64,000 nt of DNA from Streptococcus oralis ATCC 35037 (GTDB lineage: Bacteria; Bacillota; Bacilli; Lactobacillales; Streptococcaceae). Both the position numbers and the translations under genes were made by a program. Below, in pieces: positions 26,649 to 36,652 of the stretch (position 1 is its first letter; every line of letters starts with the position of its first letter). The notes under the pieces are model-generated. The model was not told where the DNA came from. It searched no databases and saw only the letters and a program-made list of their open reading frames with translations. The DNA lies in assembly GCF_900637025.1 (NCBI RefSeq), contig NZ_LR134336.1, positions 636,001-700,000 on the forward strand, given 5' to 3'.

Positions 26649-27191
26649 ATGAAGTTAAATATTCAAGAAATTCGTAAGCAACCTGAAGGCCTGCATTTTG
26701 AACAAGCTTTAGACCTGGCATCAGACTTGCGTAAACGAAATCAAGAAATTTTAGATGTCAAAGATATCCTTGCAGTGGGGAAGGTGCAGTACGAAGACCG
26801 TCTGTATTTCTTAGACTATCAGTTGTCATATACCATTGTTCTTGCTTCCAGTCGTAGTATGGAACCAGTTGAGTTGGCTGAGTCTTATCCAGTCACAGAG
26901 GTCTTCATGGAAGGAGCGACCAACCAACTGGACCAGGAAGTTCTTGATGATGACTTGGTCTTGTCTATCGAAAATGGGGAAATCGACCTTGCTGAGAGCG
27001 TAGCAGATAATATCTTGCTCAATATCCCAATCAAGATCTTGACGGCAGAAGAAGAAGCGGGCCAAGGTTTTGTGTCTGGAAATGACTGGCAAATCATGAC
27101 TGAAGACGAATATCAAGCTCAACAAGCAGTCAAGAAAGAAGAAAACAGTCCATTTGCTGGCTTGCAAGGACTGTTTGATGGAGACGAGTAG
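26649..27191 (+). CDS. yceD: YceD/DUF177 family protein, 23S rRNA accumulation
   Basis: 180-residue cytosolic protein of the DUF177 family; E. coli YceD affects 23S rRNA accumulation and is linked to large-subunit assembly. The family pattern is visible: an N-terminal beta-rich half (VGKVQYEDRLYFLDYQLSYT), an acidic middle (LDQEVLDDDLVLSIENGEID) and AESVADNILLNIP near residue 120. In many Firmicutes this gene precedes rpmF, but here the next gene is nth, joined without a gap. Confidence 0.82.
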   Translation: MKLNIQEIRKQPEGLHFEQALDLASDLRKRNQEILDVKDILAVGKVQYEDRLYFLDYQLSYTIVLASSRSMEPVELAESYPVTEVFMEGATNQLDQEVLDDDLVLSIENGEIDLAESVADNILLNIPIKILTAEEEAGQGFVSGNDWQIMTEDEYQAQQAVKKEENSPFAGLQGLFDGDE

Positions 27192-27821
27192 ATGGTTTTA
27201 TCCAAGAAACGTGCCCGTCATGTCATTGAGGAAATTATTGCCCTTTTTCCAGATGCCAAACCAAGTCTAGATTTTCGCAATCATTTTGAACTCTTGGTTG
27301 CAGTGATGTTGTCAGCCCAGACGACAGATGCTGCAGTCAACAAGGCTACACCAGGTCTCTTTGCTGCTTTTCCAACGCCTCAAGCCATGTCTGTCGCAAC
27401 TGAAAGTGAAATTGCTTCACACATTTCTCGTCTGGGACTGTATCGAAATAAGGCTAAATTCCTTAAAAAATGTGCCCAACAACTATTAGACGATTTTGAC
27501 GGCCAAGTACCTCAGACTCGCGAGGAATTAGAAAGCCTAGCAGGTGTTGGTCGCAAAACAGCAAATGTCGTCATGAGTGTTGGCTTTGGGATTCCAGCCT
27601 TTGCAGTGGACACTCATGTTGAGCGTATCTGCAAGCATCATGATATTGTCAAGAAATCGGCTACACCCCTCGAAGTAGAAAAACGTGTCATGGACATTCT
27701 GCCACCAGAGAAATGGTTGGCAGCCCACCAAGCCATGATATACTTTGGACGGGCTATCTGTCATCCAAAAAATCCAGAATGTGATCACTATCCTCAATTA
27801 TATGATTTTAGCAATGTTTAA
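27192..27821 (+). CDS. nth: Endonuclease III (DNA glycosylase/AP lyase), iron-sulfur ligands incomplete
   Basis: Base-excision enzyme that removes oxidised pyrimidines and nicks the AP site. 209 residues with the helix-hairpin-helix LESLAGVGRKTANVV, catalytic Lys in GRKTANV near residue 120 and catalytic Asp in AVDTHVERIC near residue 138. The C-terminal 4Fe-4S loop should be C-x6-C-x2-C-x5-C. Here it reads CHPKNPECDHYPQLYDF, so only the first two Cys remain, and Tyr and Phe stand at the other positions. The fold probably stays but the cluster is lost. ATG follows directly after the yceD stop. Confidence 0.92.
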   Translation: MVLSKKRARHVIEEIIALFPDAKPSLDFRNHFELLVAVMLSAQTTDAAVNKATPGLFAAFPTPQAMSVATESEIASHISRLGLYRNKAKFLKKCAQQLLDDFDGQVPQTREELESLAGVGRKTANVVMSVGFGIPAFAVDTHVERICKHHDIVKKSATPLEVEKRVMDILPPEKWLAAHQAMIYFGRAICHPKNPECDHYPQLYDFSNV

Positions 27822-27845
27822 GGGGACTCTGAAAAAAGTTTTTGC

Positions 27846-27874
27846 TTGATTTTAAGGGTGCTTTGTGCTATAGT
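27846..27874 (+). promoter_or_regulatory. pyr operon promoter
   Basis: TTGATT (27846-27851), 17-base spacer, TATAGT (27869-27874), with TG two bases before the -10. Confidence 0.7.
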
Positions 27875-27900
27875 AAATGATAACTAAATAGTCCTTTAAA

Positions 27901-27918
27901 CCTGTCCCGTGAGGCAGG
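27901..27918 (+). promoter_or_regulatory. PyrR-binding hairpin of the pyr operon leader
   Basis: CCTG-TCCCGTGAGG-CAGG: the loop matches the PyrR consensus and the box before pyrP; the stem differs in sequence but pairs. Confidence 0.85.
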
Positions 27919-27989
27919 CAAGGAGCGCGATAAAGTAGAAGGGTGAAGTCTATACTGTTTACAGTAGGGCTCGCTTGGCTATACATTTC

Positions 27990-28018
27990 AAGTCTCCTTG
28001 TAGAAGGAGACTTTTCTT
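27990..28018 (+). terminator. Attenuator terminator before pyrR
   Basis: AAGTCTCCTT / AAGGAGACTT hairpin followed by TTCTTTTT, 15 bases before the pyrR ATG. Confidence 0.85.
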
Positions 28019-28032
28019 TTTGGAGGTTTGTC

Positions 28033-28554
28033 ATGAAGACAAAAGAAGTTGTAGACGAATTGACTGTCAAACGAGCGATTACGCGAATTACTTATGAGAT
28101 TATTGAGCGCAATAAGGATTTGAATAAAATTATCCTAGCTGGGATAAAAACGCGAGGTGTTTTCATCGCTCATCGTATCAAAGAACGCTTGGAGCAGTTG
28201 GAAAACATCACTGTTCCTGTTGTGGAATTGGACACCAAACCTTTCCGTGATGATGTTAAAAGCGGAGAAGATACTTCTTTGATTTCTGTTGATGTGACAG
28301 ACCGTGAAGTTATCTTGGTGGATGATGTACTCTATACAGGCCGTACCATCCGCGCCGCTATTGATAACATTGTCGGCCATGGTCGTCCTGCGCGCGTGAG
28401 TCTTGCGGTGCTAGTTGACCGTGGACATAGAGAATTGCCTATCCGTCCAGATTACGTTGGGAAAAATATCCCAACTAGCCGTTCTGAAGAAATCATCGTA
28501 GAGATGACAGAACTTGATGGCCAAGACAGAGTTCTGATTACTGAAGAAGCTTAG
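28033..28554 (+). CDS. pyrR: PyrR, pyr mRNA-binding attenuation regulator / uracil phosphoribosyltransferase
   Basis: 173-residue type I phosphoribosyltransferase fold; the PRPP loop [13 protein letters not shown] is near residue 95. With UMP or UTP bound it grips the leader hairpins (27901 and the pyrP box) and promotes termination. ATG 28033 with GGAGGT upstream was chosen, because an earlier in-frame start at 27943 would run through the attenuator. It heads pyrR-pyrB-carA-carB. Confidence 0.95.
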   Translation: MKTKEVVDELTVKRAITRITYEIIERNKDLNKIILAGIKTRGVFIAHRIKERLEQLENITVPVVELDTKPFRDDVKSGEDTSLISVDVTDREVILVDDVLYTGRTIRAAIDNIVGHGRPARVSLAVLVDRGHRELPIRPDYVGKNIPTSRSEEIIVEMTELDGQDRVLITEEA

Positions 28555-28572
28555 AAAGCTGAAGGAGTAGCC

Positions 28573-29511
28573 ATGTCAGAAAATCAACAAGCATTGAATC
28601 ATGTGGTTTCCATGGAAGACCTCACTGTCGATCAAGTGATGAAATTGATCAAACGAGGAATCGAGTTTAAAAACGGAGCCCAACTTCCCTACGAGAACAA
28701 ACCTATCGTATCGAATCTCTTCTTTGAAGATTCTACACGGACACATAAGTCCTTTGAAGTGGCAGAGATTAAGCTAGGGCTCGAGCGATTGGACTTTGAT
28801 GTGAAGACTAGCTCAGTCAATAAGGGTGAGACACTGTATGATACCATCTTGACCCTATCTGCTCTAGGAGTGGATGTCTGTGTGATTCGCCACCCAGAGG
28901 TTGACTATTACAGAGAGTTGATTGCGAGTCCGTCGATTACGACTTCCATTATCAATGGTGGGGATGGCTCAGGTCAACATCCTAGCCAGAGCTTGCTTGA
29001 TTTGATGACCATTTATGAGGAATTTGGGCACTTTGAGGGTCTCAAGGTTGCTATTGCAGGCGACTTGGACCACTCACGTGTTGCCAAGTCCAATATGCAG
29101 ATTTTGAAACGCTTGGGAGCTGAACTATACTTTGCAGGACCTGAGGAATGGAGAAGTCAAGAATTTGCGGACTATGGACAGTTTGTAACTATTGATGAGA
29201 TTGTTGATCATGTGGATGTTTTGATGTTGCTCCGCGTTCAACATGAACGCCATGGAAGTGGAGCGGTCTTTTCAAAAGAAGACTACCATGCTCAACACGG
29301 TTTGAACCAAGAGCGCTATAATCGCTTAAAAGAAGAAGCCATTATTATGCATCCTGCTCCAGTTAATCGAGATGTGGAAATTGCTGACCACTTGGTTGAA
29401 GCGCCAAAATCACGCATTGTCCAACAAATGACCAACGGTGTCTTTGTTCGAATGGCAATCTTAGAATCCGTATTGGCGAGTAGAAACGCCAATGAAAACA
29501 CAAGACGTTAA
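28573..29511 (+). CDS. pyrB: Aspartate carbamoyltransferase catalytic chain
   Basis: Condenses carbamoyl phosphate with aspartate, the second pyrimidine step. 312 residues with the carbamoyl-phosphate site STRTHKSFE near residue 53, HPSQSLLDL near residue 137 and HPAPVNRD near residue 257. No regulatory PyrI gene is present, as usual in Firmicutes. It lies 18 bases after pyrR. Confidence 0.96.
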   Translation: MSENQQALNHVVSMEDLTVDQVMKLIKRGIEFKNGAQLPYENKPIVSNLFFEDSTRTHKSFEVAEIKLGLERLDFDVKTSSVNKGETLYDTILTLSALGVDVCVIRHPEVDYYRELIASPSITTSIINGGDGSGQHPSQSLLDLMTIYEEFGHFEGLKVAIAGDLDHSRVAKSNMQILKRLGAELYFAGPEEWRSQEFADYGQFVTIDEIVDHVDVLMLLRVQHERHGSGAVFSKEDYHAQHGLNQERYNRLKEEAIIMHPAPVNRDVEIADHLVEAPKSRIVQQMTNGVFVRMAILESVLASRNANENTRR

Positions 29512-29545
29512 AAGACGCCAGTGAGCGTCCACGAGAGGTGAAAAT

Positions 29546-30625
29546 ATGACAAAAAGACTTCTAGTATTAGAAGATGGCACAGTTTTTGAAGGCAAGGCCT
29601 TCGGAGCAGATATTGATGTAACAGGCGAAATCGTCTTTAACACAGGGATGACCGGCTATCAAGAATCCATTACAGACCAGTCTTATAATGGACAAATCTT
29701 GACCTTCACTTATCCTTTGGTGGGAAATTATGGAATCAACCGTGATGATTACGAATCCATCATTCCAACTTGTAAGGGAGTTGTCGTTTTCGAAGAGGCG
29801 CGTCGAGCTAGCAACTGGCGCAACCAAATGACGCTGGATGAATTTTTGAAAGCTAAGAAAATTCCGGGTATTTCAGGGATTGATACGCGTGCACTTACCA
29901 AGATTATCCGTAAGCATGGTACCATGCGTGCAACCTTGACTCACGTTGGGGACAGCATGGACCATGTGACGGATCAGCTCCAAGCAACAGTCTTGCCGAC
30001 AGACAATATCAAGCAGGTTTCTACTAAAACTTCCTATCCAGCTCCTGGAGTTGGTTTGAGTGTGGTGTTAGTGGACTTTGGTCTCAAGCACTCAATCCTA
30101 CGTGAACTTTCTAAGCGTAACTGTAACGTGACGGTTGTTCCTTATTCAACAACGGCAGAAGAAATTCTCCACCTCAATCCTGATGGAGTTATGTTGTCAA
30201 ATGGTCCAGGAAACCCAGAAGACGTTCCAGAAGCACTGGACATGATTCGTGGTGTGCAAGGGAAAATTCCAATTTTCGGTATTTGTATGGGACACCAACT
30301 CTTTGCTATGGCAAACGGGGCTAAGACCTACAAGATGAAATTTGGTCACCGTGGATTTAACCACGCGGTACGTGAGATTGCAACAGGACGTGTAGACTTT
30401 ACCAGCCAAAACCATGGTTATGCAGTCAGCCGTGAGGACTTGCCAGAGCATTTGATCATTACTCACGAAGAAATCAATGACAAATCAGTTGAAGGTGTAC
30501 GTCACAGATACCAACCAGGTTTTTCCGTGCAATTCCACCCAGATGCAGCTCCCGGTCCACACGACGCAAGCTACCTATTTGACGAGTTTATCGAGATGAT
30601 GGAAGCTTTTAAACAAACAAACTAA
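29546..30625 (+). CDS. carA: Carbamoyl-phosphate synthase small (glutaminase) subunit
   Basis: Hydrolyses glutamine and channels ammonia to CarB. 359 residues: an N-terminal CPSase small-chain domain ([14 protein letters not shown]) and a class I amidotransferase domain with the nucleophile Cys in [10 protein letters not shown] near residue 250 and a C-terminal His/Glu dyad around [11 protein letters not shown]. It is normally paired tightly with carB, but here 448 bases of structured DNA separate them. Confidence 0.96.
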   Translation: MTKRLLVLEDGTVFEGKAFGADIDVTGEIVFNTGMTGYQESITDQSYNGQILTFTYPLVGNYGINRDDYESIIPTCKGVVVFEEARRASNWRNQMTLDEFLKAKKIPGISGIDTRALTKIIRKHGTMRATLTHVGDSMDHVTDQLQATVLPTDNIKQVSTKTSYPAPGVGLSVVLVDFGLKHSILRELSKRNCNVTVVPYSTTAEEILHLNPDGVMLSNGPGNPEDVPEALDMIRGVQGKIPIFGICMGHQLFAMANGAKTYKMKFGHRGFNHAVREIATGRVDFTSQNHGYAVSREDLPEHLIITHEEINDKSVEGVRHRYQPGFSVQFHPDAAPGPHDASYLFDEFIEMMEAFKQTN

Positions 30626-31073
30626 GAACGAGTAAAAGCTCGTTAGAGAATTTATGTAACTGAACACGAACGGAAAGCTCGGAATTTAGAGAAACCAACC
30701 TGGATTGTCAATCCTTCCTTGGTTTCCTAAAATTCAATCGCTTTCTATTCGTCCTTTGTATCTTATTTAATGTCGCTCTGTGAGGCGACGAATAGAAAGG
30801 CAGGTCGTTTCTTTTAGTCGCTATTGGGCGAACTAAAAACTCCCTGCACTAGATTTTTTATCGAAAAATATCGTTTCTCTAAAAAATCGTCGGAGAATTT
30901 ATTTAATGGCAACCCGAGAGTTGCCAAATAGAAAGGAGAAGGGTGGTCCGTATTTGCTGAACTGAATACGGGCTACGGACGGTGCTAAAAAGATAACTAT
31001 TCCTAGAACTGACAGTTCTTCGTCATAACCCCTATTTTAGCTTTGTCCGCTTGACGCCCTTAATATCTTATAA
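30626..31073 (+). promoter_or_regulatory. Structured 448-base carA-carB intergenic region
   Basis: No gene is evident. Several inverted repeats lie in it: GAATTTAG-AGAAACCAA with TTGGTTTC-CTAAAATTC (about 30678-30744), TTTTAGT with AACTAAAA (about 30810-30840), GATTTTTTA with TAAAAAATC (about 30850-30890) and nested CCGTATT/AATACGG plus GTCCGTA/TACGGAC (about 30945-30980). The pattern TTATTTAATG-hairpin-AATAGAAAGG occurs twice with different paired stems (TCGC/GCGA; GGCAAC/GTTGCC). An AAAGGAG lies at about 30934. carB has no Shine-Dalgarno near its ATG. Confidence 0.6.
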
Positions 31074-34000
31074 ATGCCTAAACGTACTGATATTCAAAAA
31101 ATTATGGTGATTGGTTCTGGTCCGATTATTATTGGTCAGGCTGCTGAGTTTGACTATGCTGGGACCCAGGCCTGCTTGTCTTTGAAAGAGGAAGGCTATG
31201 AGGTTGTCTTGGTGAACTCAAATCCTGCAACCATCATGACGGACAAGGAGATTGCGGACAAGGTCTACATTGAACCGATTACACTCGAGTTTGTGACACG
31301 TATTCTCCGTAAGGAACGTCCAGATGCCTTGCTTCCAACTCTCGGTGGCCAGACAGGACTCAATATGGCCATGGAATTGTCTAAAAACGGTATCTTAGAT
31401 GAGCTCGGTGTCGAACTTCTGGGAACTAAATTATCTGCCATCGACCAAGCCGAGGACCGTGACCTCTTTAAACAATTGATGGAAGAGCTTGAGCAACCAA
31501 TTCCAGAATCTGAAATTGTCAACACAGTGGAAGAAGCTGTTGCCTTTGCAGCATCAATCGGCTACCCTGTTATCGTTCGTCCAGCCTTTACACTTGGTGG
31601 TACTGGTGGTGGTATGTGTGCCAACGAAGAAGAATTGCGTGAAATTTCTGAAAATGGGTTGAAACTGTCACCTGTTACCCAGTGTTTGATTGAGCGTTCA
31701 ATCGCAGGTTTCAAGGAAATCGAATATGAAGTCATGCGCGATTCAGCTGACAATGCCCTCGTTGTTTGTAACATGGAAAACTTTGATCCAGTGGGGATTC
31801 ACACAGGGGATTCCATCGTATTCGCCCCTGCGCAAACCATGTCTGACTATGAAAACCAAATGCTACGTGACGCGAGCTTGAGCATTATCCGCGCTCTCAA
31901 GATTGAAGGGGGGTGTAACGTTCAGCTGGCCCTTGATCCGCATAGCTTCAAGTACTATGTTATCGAAGTAAACCCTCGTGTATCGCGTTCGTCAGCCCTT
32001 GCTTCTAAGGCGACGGGTTATCCGATTGCCAAATTGGCCGCCAAGATTGCCGTCGGTTTGACCTTGGATGAGGTCATCAACCCAGTTACGGGTTCAACCT
32101 ATGCCATGTTTGAACCAGCACTTGACTACGTGGTTGCCAAGATTCCACGTTTCCCATTTGACAAGTTTGAAAAAGGTGAGCGCCGTCTTGGAACTCAGAT
32201 GAAAGCAACTGGTGAAGTCATGGCGATCGGTCGTAACATCGAGGAGTCACTTCTCAAGGCATGTCGTTCGCTTGAAATTGGCGTTCACCACAATGAAATG
32301 CCTGAGCTTGCAGCGGTTTCAGATGATGCTTTGATTGAAAAGGTTGTGAAAGCCCAAGATGACCGTCTCTTCTACGTTTCAGAAGCTATTCGCCGTGGTT
32401 ACACACCAGAAGAAATTTCTGAATTGACCAAGATTGATATCTTCTATTTGGATAAACTCTTGCATATCTTTGAAATTGAGCAAGAATTGGGTGCCCATCC
32501 ACAAGATCTAGAAGTTTTGAAAACAGCTAAACTAAATGGCTTCTCAGACCGTAAGATTGCTGAACTATGGAAAATAACAGCTGACCAAGTTCGCCAACTA
32601 CGTTTGGAAAACCAGATTGTTCCAGTCTATAAGATGGTCGATACTTGTGCGGCAGAGTTCGACTCTGAAACGCCATATTTCTATTCAACCTATGGCTGGG
32701 AAAATGAATCTATCAAGTCTGATAAGGAATCTGTACTAGTCCTAGGTTCTGGTCCAATCCGTATCGGACAAGGGGTTGAGTTTGACTACGCAACTGTTCA
32801 CTCAGTCAAGGCTATTCAGGCTGCTGGTTATGAAGCTATTATCATGAACTCAAACCCAGAGACCGTTTCAACAGACTTCTCGGTATCTGACAAGCTCTAC
32901 TTTGAACCATTGACATTCGAAGATGTCATGAATGTCATTGACCTTGAGCAACCAAAAGGCGTCATCGTTCAGTTTGGTGGTCAAACAGCTATCAACCTTG
33001 CAGAGCCATTGGCAAAAGCAGGTGTGACCATTCTTGGAACTCAAGTCGCTGACCTAGATCGAGCTGAAGACCGTGACCTCTTCGAGCAAGCTCTTAAAGA
33101 CTTGGATATTCCACAGCCACCAGGACAAACGGCTACCAATGAAGAAGAAGCAGTGCTTGCAGCTCGCAAGATTGGCTTCCCAGTCCTCGTTCGCCCATCT
33201 TATGTTTTAGGTGGACGTGCTATGGAAATTGTTGAAAACGAAGAAGACCTTCGTTCTTACATGAGAACTGCTGTTAAGGCTAGTCCAGACCACCCAGTTC
33301 TTGTCGATTCTTATATCGTTGGGCAAGAGTGCGAAGTCGATGCTATTTCAGACGGAAAAAATGTCCTCATCCCTGGTATCATGGAGCACATCGAACGTGC
33401 CGGTGTCCACTCAGGTGACTCAATGGCCGTTTATCCTCCACAAACCTTGTCTCAAAAGGTTCAGGAAACTATCGCAGACTACACAAAACGCCTAGCAATC
33501 GGCCTTAACTGTCTTGGTATGATGAACATTCAGTTTGTCATCAAGGATGAGAAAGTCTACGTTATTGAGGTCAATCCACGTGCCAGCCGTACTGTTCCAT
33601 TCCTATCAAAAGTAACCAATATCCCGATGGCTCAGGTTGCAACTAAGTTAATTCTTGGTCAAAGTCTTGAAGAACTTGGTTACCAAGATGGACTTTACCC
33701 AGAAAGTAGTCGTGTTCATATTAAAGCACCAGTCTTCTCATTTACCAAGCTAGCGAAAGTAGATAGCTTGCTTGGTCCTGAAATGAAGTCAACAGGGGAG
33801 GTTATGGGTTCTGATACGACTCTTGAAAAAGCTCTCTACAAGGCCTTTGAAGCTTCTTATCTTCACTTGCCAACCTTTGGAAATGTTGTCTTTACTATCG
33901 CAGATGATGCCAAGGAAGAAGCTTTGGATTTGGCTCGTCGTTTCCAAAATATTGGTTATGGTATCCTTGCGACTCAAGGAACAGCAGCTTTCTTTGAAGG

Positions 34001-34250
34001 TCATGGCTTGAAGGCTCAACTCGTTGGTAAGATTGGTGATGATGAACATGATATCCCAAGCTATGTTCGTAAAGGGAAAATCCAAGCTATCATCAACACA
34101 GTTGGTACTAAGCGAACTGCTGATGAAGATGGTGAACAAATCCGCCGTTCAGCTATCGAACATGGTGTACCACTCTTTACAGCCCTAGATACAGCGGATG
34201 CTATGCTTAAGGTACTTGAAAGCCGTAGCTTCGTTACAGAAGCAATTTAG
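31074..34250 (+). CDS. carB: Carbamoyl-phosphate synthase large subunit
   Basis: Makes carbamoyl phosphate from bicarbonate, ammonia and two ATP for pyrimidine and arginine synthesis. The 1058-residue protein is two homologous ATP-grasp halves (about 1-550 and 551-935; compare [17 protein letters not shown] with [16 protein letters not shown]) and a C-terminal MGS-like allosteric domain (about 936-1058). Length and motifs are intact. Only a stop codon and AT-rich sequence precede the ATG, with no ribosome site in the last 20 bases. A terminator follows at 34282. Confidence 0.97.
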   Translation: MPKRTDIQKIMVIGSGPIIIGQAAEFDYAGTQACLSLKEEGYEVVLVNSNPATIMTDKEIADKVYIEPITLEFVTRILRKERPDALLPTLGGQTGLNMAMELSKNGILDELGVELLGTKLSAIDQAEDRDLFKQLMEELEQPIPESEIVNTVEEAVAFAASIGYPVIVRPAFTLGGTGGGMCANEEELREISENGLKLSPVTQCLIERSIAGFKEIEYEVMRDSADNALVVCNMENFDPVGIHTGDSIVFAPAQTMSDYENQMLRDASLSIIRALKIEGGCNVQLALDPHSFKYYVIEVNPRVSRSSALASKATGYPIAKLAAKIAVGLTLDEVINPVTGSTYAMFEPALDYVVAKIPRFPFDKFEKGERRLGTQMKATGEVMAIGRNIEESLLKACRSLEIGVHHNEMPELAAVSDDALIEKVVKAQDDRLFYVSEAIRRGYTPEEISELTKIDIFYLDKLLHIFEIEQELGAHPQDLEVLKTAKLNGFSDRKIAELWKITADQVRQLRLENQIVPVYKMVDTCAAEFDSETPYFYSTYGWENESIKSDKESVLVLGSGPIRIGQGVEFDYATVHSVKAIQAAGYEAIIMNSNPETVSTDFSVSDKLYFEPLTFEDVMNVIDLEQPKGVIVQFGGQTAINLAEPLAKAGVTILGTQVADLDRAEDRDLFEQALKDLDIPQPPGQTATNEEEAVLAARKIGFPVLVRPSYVLGGRAMEIVENEEDLRSYMRTAVKASPDHPVLVDSYIVGQECEVDAISDGKNVLIPGIMEHIERAGVHSGDSMAVYPPQTLSQKVQETIADYTKRLAIGLNCLGMMNIQFVIKDEKVYVIEVNPRASRTVPFLSKVTNIPMAQVATKLILGQSLEELGYQDGLYPESSRVHIKAPVFSFTKLAKVDSLLGPEMKSTGEVMGSDTTLEKALYKAFEASYLHLPTFGNVVFTIADDAKEEALDLARRFQNIGYGILATQGTAAFFEGHGLKAQLVGKIGDDEHDIPSYVRKGKIQAIINTVGTKRTADEDGEQIRRSAIEHGVPLFTALDTADAMLKVLESRSFVTEAI

Positions 34251-34281
34251 TTTCTTGTTAAATGATCTAAGTAGCTTTTAT

Positions 34282-34306
34282 CCAGCGTCAAAAGACGCTG
34301 GTTTTT
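34282..34306 (+). terminator. Terminator of the pyr operon
   Basis: CCAGCGTC-AAAA-GACGCTGG followed by five T. Confidence 0.9.
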
Positions 34307-34467
34307 CATCTTTTATAGAGAAATCGAGTTAGAAATAATAGTTACAGTTCACTATTAAATGTCAAAGTTTATCAATAGATTTATCATTATCGTTAATGAG
34401 TAGACTTATTCTGACTTTCCCTAAAATTTTGTTGAATTTTCTTAAGTTTTTATCATATTTTTTATAA

Positions 34468-34735
34468 TTAAGGTGCCTTAAGAAAAATAATGAAAAAACT
34501 AAATGTTTTTCATATAGTTTTCATTTTTTGTGTTATAATTAAGGCGCCTTAAGAAAAATATTAAGGTGCCTTAAGAAAAATAATGAAAAAACTAAATGTT
34601 TTTCATATAGTTTTCATTTTTTGTGTTATAATTAAGGTGCCTTAAGAAAAATATTAAGGTGCCTTAAGAAAAATAATGAAAAAAAAACTAAATGTTTTTC
34701 ATATAGTTTTCATTGTTTTAATAGTTTAAAGTCAA
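34468..34735 (+). repeat. 93-bp tandem repeats carrying promoters and palindromic operators upstream of mntH
   Basis: Units start at 34468, 34561 and 34654; the third decays before its end. Palindromes TTAAGGTGCCTTAA or TTAAGGCGCCTTAA occur five times: 34468-34481, 34539-34552, 34561-34574, 34632-34645, 34654-34667. TATAAT boxes at 34463, 34534 and 34627 run straight into a palindrome; the last two are extended (TGTTATAAT). Operators overlapping start sites in front of mntH suggest a DtxR/MntR-type metal repressor. The consensus is inferred from the sequence itself. Confidence 0.85.
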
Positions 34736-34794
34736 TCTTATTTTTCTCTAATAGAAAATAATGAAAAAGTAGGTTTAGAAAGAGGTAAGTATCT

Positions 34795-36129
34795 ATGTCT
34801 TCTCATAAAAAAGTGTCACTTTCTGAGATCAACCAATCTATTGAAACTCCCAATAACAATCATTTCTGGCAAAATCTAAAAGCATTCTTAGGACCTGGAG
34901 CCCTTGTGGCAGTTGGCTACATGGATCCAGGAAACTGGATTACCAGTGTGGTTGGTGGTGCTTCCTACAAATATAGTCTTTTATTTGTTATTTTAATTTC
35001 ATCCATCATTGCCATGCAGTTACAACAGATGGCTGGAAAGCTCGGTATCGTGTCTAGGATGGACCTTGCACAGGCAACAGCACATCATGCTCCCAAGTGG
35101 CTTCGCTATAGTTTATGGGTGATTTTAGAATTAGCTTTAATGGCGACAGACTTAGCCGAGGTTTTAGGCTCAGCAATTGCCTTAAATCTTTTATTTAAAA
35201 TACCGATTATGGTCGCTATCCTCTTAACCGTTTTAGATGTATTTTTGTTACTTTTATTGATGAAATTTGGCTTCAAAAAAATTGAAGCCATTGTTACGAC
35301 CTTTATTTTAACCATATTAGCCATCTTTACCTATCTGGTAGCTTTATCCAATCCAAGTATTCAGGGTATTTTTGGTGGTTATTTACCGACTTCAACTTTA
35401 TTTGAAACACCGTTACCAGGTCATGAAAGCCAATTGACCTTGGCTCTAGGAATTGTGGGAGCGACAGTCATGCCCCATAATCTCTATCTTCATTCATCCC
35501 TATCCCAAACAAGGAAAATCAATCACAAAGATAAGAAGGATGTTCGAAAAGCCGTGCGTTTTATGACCTGGGATTCAAATCTTCAGTTGTCCCTAGCCTT
35601 TATTGTCAATTCCTTGCTTCTTATTTTAGGGGCATCTCTCTTTTTTGGTCATGCATCTGAAATTTCAGCTTTTTCTCAAATGTACAATGCTTTACAGGAT
35701 TCGACAATAGCAGGAGCGATAGCCAGCTCAACTCTGTCAACTTTATTTGCCCTAGCCCTCTTAGCAAGTGGACAAAATTCGACCATTACAGGTACTTTAA
35801 CAGGACAGATTGTCATGGAAGGTTTCTTGCATCTGAAATTGCCTCAGTGGATTATTCGTATCGGTACCCGTATTTTTGCCTTGCTTCCTGTGATTATTGT
35901 AGCCGTTTTGTTTGGACATCAAGAAAAAACTTTGGATCAGTTATTGGTCTATTCACAGGTCTTTCTGTCAATCGCTCTTCCGTTTTCAATCTTCCCCTTA
36001 ATTTATCTGACCTCTAAGAAGTCACTGATGGGAGAATTCACCAATGCCAAGTGGAATACAATCCTAGGTTACGCAGTTTCAATCATCTTGACCATTCTCA
36101 ATATCAAGCTTCTTTTTGATATTTTTTAA
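34795..36129 (+). CDS. mntH: Nramp-family manganese/divalent metal transporter
   Basis: Proton-coupled uptake of Mn2+ (also Fe2+). The 444-residue membrane protein, 11 helices predicted, has the helix 1 metal-binding motif AVGYMDPGNW near residue 38 and the helix 6 motif VMPHNLYLHSS near residue 226; both Asp and Met ligands of the Nramp site are present. The repeat-amplified palindromes upstream suggest repression by a metal-loaded regulator. AAAGAGGTAAG stands seven to twelve bases before the ATG. It converges with rpmE2. Confidence 0.95.
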   Translation: MSSHKKVSLSEINQSIETPNNNHFWQNLKAFLGPGALVAVGYMDPGNWITSVVGGASYKYSLLFVILISSIIAMQLQQMAGKLGIVSRMDLAQATAHHAPKWLRYSLWVILELALMATDLAEVLGSAIALNLLFKIPIMVAILLTVLDVFLLLLLMKFGFKKIEAIVTTFILTILAIFTYLVALSNPSIQGIFGGYLPTSTLFETPLPGHESQLTLALGIVGATVMPHNLYLHSSLSQTRKINHKDKKDVRKAVRFMTWDSNLQLSLAFIVNSLLLILGASLFFGHASEISAFSQMYNALQDSTIAGAIASSTLSTLFALALLASGQNSTITGTLTGQIVMEGFLHLKLPQWIIRIGTRIFALLPVIIVAVLFGHQEKTLDQLLVYSQVFLSIALPFSIFPLIYLTSKKSLMGEFTNAKWNTILGYAVSIILTILNIKLLFDIF

Positions 36130-36212
36130 CCTCGTTTGAAATCAATTATAGTGTCAGCGTGAAGGTTGACAACATAGAAAGTAGTAGTGATTGGTTCATA
36201 AAAAGAAGTACA

Positions 36213-36244
36213 AAAAAAGAACAGTGGTAACTGTTCTTTTTTAT
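36213..36244. terminator. Bidirectional terminator between mntH and rpmE2
   Basis: AAAAAGAACAGT-GGTA-ACTGTTCTTTTT with A and T tracts on both sides. Confidence 0.85.
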
Positions 36245-36246
36245 CA

Positions 36247-36489
36247 TTATTTGAGACCGTATTTTTTGTTGAAACGATCCACGCGTCCATCTGCTTGAGT
36301 GAACTTTTGACGTCCAGTGTAGAATGGGTGTGAGTCTGATGAAATTTCCACACGGATCAATGGGTAAGTTTCGCCTTCGAACTCAACAGTTTCGTTAGAG
36401 CGTTTTGTTGAACCGCTAAGGAATTTGTAACCAGTAGTTGTGTCCATGAAGACAACTGGGCGATATTCTGGATGGATATCTTTTTTCAT
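36247..36489 (-). CDS. rpmE2: 50S ribosomal protein L31 type B
   Basis: 80-residue L31 paralogue beginning [16 protein letters not shown]. It has no zinc-binding Cys pairs, so it is the C-minus, zinc-independent form that can replace the zinc form; no second copy is in the window. An earlier in-frame start at 36531 would add 14 residues, but GGAAAT before 36489 and family length favour the shorter protein. Minus-strand TTGCCA (about 36572) with TAGACT 17 bases on gives a promoter. Confidence 0.95.
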   Translation of the reverse strand: MKKDIHPEYRPVVFMDTTTGYKFLSGSTKRSNETVEFEGETYPLIRVEISSDSHPFYTGRQKFTQADGRVDRFNKKYGLK

Positions 36490-36608
36490 TTTGCAATATT
36501 TCCTTTCTGCCATGGTCTCTTTGCGAGCCATAGATTGTTACTATACTAGTCTATCAGATTCTGATAAGTTTGGCAAGTCTTTTCCCTGATTTTATTAAAA
36601 ATCTTGAT

Positions 36609-36637
36609 AAAAAATCACTCCAGTGTTTACTGGAGTG
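36609..36637 (-). terminator. Terminator of the acidic-tailed membrane protein gene
   Basis: CACTCCAGT / ACTGGAGTG hairpin (36616-36637) followed by ATTTTTT on the minus strand. Confidence 0.85.
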
Positions 36638-36652
36638 AGGGTAGAAGAATGA

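Noticed and set aside
30906..30965. Short ORF starting ATG-GCA-ACC in the carA-carB gap
   Set aside because: 19 codons, its start is part of the repeated TTATTTAATG module, and it has no ribosome site.
34468..34735. CRISPR array or insertion-sequence ends upstream of mntH
   Set aside because: Perfect head-to-tail 93-bp units with promoter elements, no spacers, no transposase frame and no flanking duplication.
36490..36531. Longer L31 start ([13 protein letters not shown] extension)
   Set aside because: The family starts at MKKDIHP and the ribosome site lies directly before that ATG.
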